A stretch of DNA of 47,944 bases from Mycocentrospora acerina (lineage: Eukaryota > Ascomycota > Dothideomycetes > Pleosporales), in the NCBI GenBank assembly GCA_022701365.1, contig JAKUHH010000045.1, forward strand, positions 1-47,944, in the 5' to 3' direction. Shown here piece after piece: positions 43,601 through 47,944 of this stretch (within the stretch, counting starts at the first letter, position 1; every line of letters begins with the position of its first letter). The notes beneath the pieces were generated by a model. The model saw only the letters and a program-made list of their open reading frames with translations. It ran no database searches and was not told the DNA's origin. The translations under genes and the position numbers were made by a program.

Positions 43601-46600
43601 TAGGAAGTATAAACTTAGCAGATAGCTCCTTAAGAAGACTAAAGTATATAAAGGAAGCTAAGAAACTAGCCTATAAATATAATAAGGCTTTTATTTAACT
43701 GTTAAGAAATTTACTGCAAAAAAAAAAAAAGATACTCTTATAATAGCAGCAGTAATAATATAAGCTAGAGAAAGATCTTAAGCCTAGATTTATACATATA
43801 GAGCATTAAAAGACTTTTAAAAAGCAGATAAAAGACATGCTAAAGAACTAGTGCCTATATAGGAATAAAGAACAATAGATATATCTTTTAAAGAGATATC
43901 TGCAGAAAGTAACTTAGAAGTAATAATAAATAAGCTAAAAGGGCCTAAAAGACCTTAAAGAGCTATATTAACCCTTATAATAATAAAATAAAAAGTAAAA
44001 GTACTCTAAGAATATTATAATAACCTCTTTGCAGGTTACTTTAGATTACAAAAGATATTAGAAAAGCTATAATACTAGTATATCTAAAATAGTATAAAGA
44101 AGAATATTTTAGAGTATATAAAAAGTTATTTAGTCTGTAGAAAAGTAACACTTATAAAATATAAATAATATAGACTCTTAGCTCTACTTCTTCTACTAAT
44201 AAAAGCATAAAAAGAGGTAATAATAGATTTTATTATAAAACTCCTCTTAAGCTAGTTTAATAAGTAAGTATATAATGCAGTGCTTATAGTAGTATACTAT
44301 TTAACTAAAATAGCCTATTATATCTTAGTAAGAAGTAACTAGGATAGCATAGACCTAGCTTAAGCCTAAATAAAGGAAGTAATCTAACTATATAAAGTCC
44401 CCTTAAGGATAATTTTAGACTAAAGCTTATTAATAAATGCTAAATATTAAGACACCTTCTAATACTACTTAAACTTAAGAAAAGTCTTTTTATCTGCTTA
44501 CTATCTACAGACAGATAGGCAGACAGAAAGATAAAACTAGATACTTAAATAATACCTATATTATTGTTATAGCCTAAAATAAGATAATTAGGCTTTATAA
44601 GTAGTAATAGCAGAATTTGTATATAATAATAGCATACATGCTACTATAAGTACTATACTATTCTAAGAATACTATAGAATAAACCCTTATAGTATAGACT
44701 AGCCTAGTATAGCCTTAAGTAAGAGAGAATTACCTCTAAAAAAAGACTTAGCCTCAAAAGTTCTAAGTATTTAATAAGAGTATAGAAAGAAAATCTAAGT
44801 AAGTAATGCTTACTAAAAAGCTTATAAAGATAAAAAAAGACTCTAAATACTTTTTAAGATAAGAGATTAAATAATAATTATAAATAAGTATATATACTCC
44901 TTATGCCTAAAGAAGAAGCTAGATTATAAATTTCTAGGCTTAAGATATATAGTAGCCTAATATAGACTATCTGTATTTAAGGTAGACATACTAGGACTAA
45001 AAAGTGTACACCTAGTCTTCTATGCATTACTACTAGAACTATATAATGCAAAAAGCTAGATACTTTATCTAAAAATACTAATTATAGACACTTTATATAA
45101 GTTTAGTAATAATATATATAAAGTAGACTATATTATTAAAAGAAGATAAAAAAATACAGACTAATAGGAATACTTAGTCTATTAGACAAGTTACCTAAAA
45201 GAAAAAGACTCTTAAGAACTAGGTCTAAATATTTTAGCTAAAGTACTCTAAAAGTTCTAGCTAAAAGAAGAAGTAACCTTAAAAAGGCAAAAGAAGTCTA
45301 TACTAAAGTATTATAAGCAACTTTTAAAAGAAAAGAGAAATAACAAGACTTAATAGTAAAAAGTAATAAAACTAGAGTTACTTTTACTTATTTTCTCTAT
45401 AAAAAGGGTTTTTAGAGGTGTTTAAAGGCACTTTAGATATTAAAAGCATCTATTAGTCTAGTACTAGCCTTAGAACCTTATAAATACTTAATATAAGCTA
45501 TTATAGCTTATAATAGTCTATAATAATTACTCTTAAAATAAATAGAAGTAAAGAAACTTAAAAAAGTAAGAAATTAACTAAGAAATGTAAAAAGGACTAA
45601 GTTAAGAGAAAGAAAGAAATTCTATTTATAGAGGGTAAATAAGGCTTAAAGTATTAATCTTAAAAACTCTAAAGACAAAATTACTTATACTATAAAAACC
45701 TAACCTAACAGCCTATTATAGCCTAAAATACCCTATTCTTACTTAAAGACTACTAGAAAGATACTACTTATCTACTTACTAGGAGCAGAAAGATCTTCTA
45801 ACTTCTTCTAGAGGGAAGTAACTTTCTTAGTAATAGCACCTTTATAAGTAGATACAGTAGTTGCCTTCTTTACTATAAGTATAGCAATCTTATTTATTAG
45901 CTCTTTAGCACAGTAAGCATTATCTAAAGCCTTGCTAAAAATAAAACTACTATACTTCTCTTAGTTAAATTAGTAAAAAGTACTAAGAGGATATAAAGAG
46001 ATATAATACCTTCTTTAAAGGTATAGAAGCTTTAGTCTCTATCTTATTAATAACAGCAGCCTCTAGCAAACGCTTCTAAGCCTTAACCTTGCTAGCAACT
46101 GTCTTCTTATTGCGCTTACAACTAGCAGAGCAGATTGCAGATATAGAGGACTTATTAGTATAAAGTATGCTATTATAAAGAGCTAAGTAAATACTATAAG
46201 AGATTATAGTCTTAAGAACTATAGTTAGCCTTATTTTAGCCTAAAATAGTCTAAAAGCACTTAAAGACATACTTTATAAGCTGCTTAGTAAGAGGCCTAG
46301 CTATAGTCTGCAGCTTAGAAATAGAATTAGAGAGCACAGAAAAAGGGGCAGCATAAGCAGCAGCAAGAAGAAGGTTAATTAGGGCTAAATTAGGTGTTAA
46401 TTTCTTATTAAGCTATAATAGGTTAGAATAGTGTAGAATAGCACAAAATAATAAAGAACTTACAGCTATATACTCCTTATTATTACAGAAATACTAAAAG
46501 CACTACTTAAACTTATACTTAACTCTCTTTATATTAAGGGCTTTTTACTTGTAATATAAAGTACAATTCTAATTAGTAATTTCTAGTATAAAGCATCTAA

Positions 46601-46946
46601 TCTTGCTTAAGTACTAAAGATTACCCTTAGTATATAAATAAATGCAGGTAGTATAAAAATAGTTAGTATAAACTCTATTATCTATAAAGTTATTACTAAT
46701 AGCAGTAGTGTCTATAATAAAGATCTAGGGGGTAAAGAGAGGGCAAAATTAGTAATAAAGAGGCAGAGAAACCTTAATAATGCTAGTTAGCTACTATATA
46801 TGCTATAATAGTCTATTAAGAGCTAATAGACTATAACCTAGATTATTTATCTAAAGAAGTAATAAATTAAGAAAACTTACTAAAAACTGTAGTTAAGTAT
46901 AAGAGAGATTAACTAAAAAGAGCTAAAGAACTCTATTATACACCTT
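40635..46946 (+). mobile_element. Ty3/gypsy element 2, internal region copy 2, RIP-mutated and truncated
   Basis: Collinear with copy 1 (33827 onward) but lacking the leader and about the last 240 bp; it ends at 46946 where a gypsy-1 LTR starts. RT is at about 42460-43690 (RLCVDYKGLNK, YxDD as VYLDNILIYL) and integrase at about 44200-44710 (QTERQNQILKQYL). It is more heavily mutated than copy 1, with the same C/T and G/A bias. Gag begins near 40645 and its mutated zinc knuckle is near 41518. Confidence 0.86.
45770..46940 (-). pseudogene. Antisense open region after integrase, copy 2 (unknown product)
   Basis: Counterpart of 38940-40000 in the second element copy, at the same position relative to integrase and in the same orientation. 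The segments equivalent to KRLLEAAVINKIKT (about 46060), the CSARCKRNKKTVASKVKAQK version of the basic block (about 46100) and the KELINKIAI region (about 45890) are recognisable. It is cut at 46946 by the next element. Confidence 0.38.
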
Positions 46947-47944
46947 TGTAACGTTCACAACGTCACATCCTATCATTACCCCTGAGTCAACCAACACCCA
47001 TCTGATAGCCACCTAATTCGTACTCGCCTCGGATGGTAACCCTAGGAAGGGATATATAAGGGGGGCAGTCTGTGTAGCTTTGTAGAGTAGTTTTTCTGTA
47101 TCCTTTTGTACAAGACCTATAGGTGTAGAGAATAGTATCTTTGGTTTACCCTCTAGTCCTAGCACTCCTATATGCCTAGTAGTGGACACTTTAGACCCCA
47201 TTTAGATCACTCTCTTATAACCTGCGTCGTTATATTATATAGAAAAACTCGTCCTAGCTAGTAACAGCCTCTAAATAATATTGCTACTTGTTTTGTTTAG
47301 ATCACGTCTAAGCCCTATCTAATTTAGAACTAATTCAGATAACACTGTTATATCTAGCATTTTATTACAGCTAGGATCCCTATAATCTCCTAATAACTAA
47401 AGCCTTTAGGTTTAGAACTTCCTAGACCACTGCGTTAGGATTACTTTAGAATAGCTGCATAGGATTGCGCTAAGGTAGAAACTTAGAGACTATTAAGAAC
47501 CTAGCAGAATTAGACCTAACTCTGATGTCTGCTACTATTACTCTAGGTTTAAAGGAACTAACTTGAAGATTAGTATGTACTTAAGGCTTAACCTTAAAGG
47601 TAGCAGCAGAGACGTCTGACCCTACTCTAACCCCTAATCTAGTAAGAACAGGTACAGAGCCCCTATCTGATTTAGACTAAGAAAAGGAGGACTTAGCCTA
47701 ATTAGTTGCCTAACTTTAAGCAGAAATTNATTAGACCTAACTCTGATGTCTGCTACTATTACTCTAGGTTTAAAGGAACTAACTTGAAGATTAGTATGTA
47801 CTTAAGGCTTAACCTTAAAGGTAGCAGCAGAGACGTCTGACCCTACTCTAACCCCTAATCTAGTAAGAACAGGTACAGAGCCCCTATCTGATTTAGACTA
47901 AGAAAAGGAGGACTTAGCCTAATTAGTTGCCTAACTTTAAGCAG
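46947..47944 (+). mobile_element. Second gypsy-1 copy: LTR and start of internal region
   Basis: The LTR is 46947-47234 (TGTAACGTTCACAACGTCAC at the start, GGGATATATAAGG box inside), then leader and gag start collinear with 29903-30390. It is clearly less RIP-mutated than the copy at 29616, keeping GCGTCG and CCTCGG words, so it is either younger or less affected. The internal region is cut by the N at 47729 and the window end. Confidence 0.85.
47509..47944. other. Assembly gap: N flanked by two identical 215-bp copies
   Basis: 47509-47723 and 47730-47944 are identical base for base, separated by AAATTN (N at 47729). In a region where every other repeat pair differs by many C/T changes, perfect identity exactly around an N indicates that one sequence was placed on both sides of a gap rather than a biological duplication. 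Confidence 0.85.

Noticed and set aside
47013..47201. Minus-strand 62-aa frame
   Set aside because: It lies wholly inside the gypsy-1 LTR and is not protein-like in other LTR copies.

Overview
The window is from a filamentous ascomycete (Pezizomycotina). Evidence: short introns of 46-61 bp with GTRNGY donors and CTRAY-like branch sites, fungal P450/terpene-synthase/SDR genes, Tad1-like LINE, Ty1/copia and Ty3/gypsy elements, and very AT-rich blocks in which retroelement Gln codons have become TAA/TAG and CpA has nearly disappeared. That last pattern is the footprint of repeat-induced point mutation (RIP). The species cannot be named from the sequence.

Layout. 1-3.2 kb: 3' part of a LINE whose reading frame is split by a 242-bp LTR-like insertion with a 5-bp target duplication. 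3.5-3.95 kb: broken pogo-type transposase. 4.3-17.9 kb: a GC-normal island of seven intact genes that I read as a sesquiterpenoid (eremophilane-type) biosynthetic cluster: P450-A (-), aristolochene-synthase-like terpene cyclase (-), P450-B (-), P450-C (+), SDR (+), DES/CmcJ-like oxygenase (+) and a classical 2OG-Fe(II) oxygenase (+). All seven splice to exact open frames with canonical motifs. No regulator, transporter or prenyl-diphosphate synthase is visible. The cyclase gene is enclosed by fragments of an LTR retroelement and a LINE, and its upstream region is TE sequence from 47 bp before the ATG. P450-B and P450-C are divergent and share a promoter holding a 115-bp perfect-register tandem duplication.

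18.1-26.1 kb: gene remnants, including a short reading frame cut by a complete 5.6-kb RIP-mutated copia element with matching GAATG target duplications. 26.1-47.9 kb: nested, RIP-mutated wreckage. It contains a TA-flanked DNA transposon with 41-bp inverted repeats inside a gypsy LTR, a first gypsy family (TGTAACG LTRs) interrupted inside its reverse transcriptase, and a second gypsy family (TGTCAGG LTRs) present as a tandem array. Both copies of the second family carry an antisense open region after integrase. The last 436 bp contain an N flanked by two identical 215-bp copies, best explained as an assembly gap artefact.

Working model (inference): farnesyl diphosphate from primary metabolism is cyclised to aristolochene or a close relative, then oxidised by three P450s, two non-haem iron oxygenases and one dehydrogenase. 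The island has been reshaped by transposons but its genes have escaped RIP.
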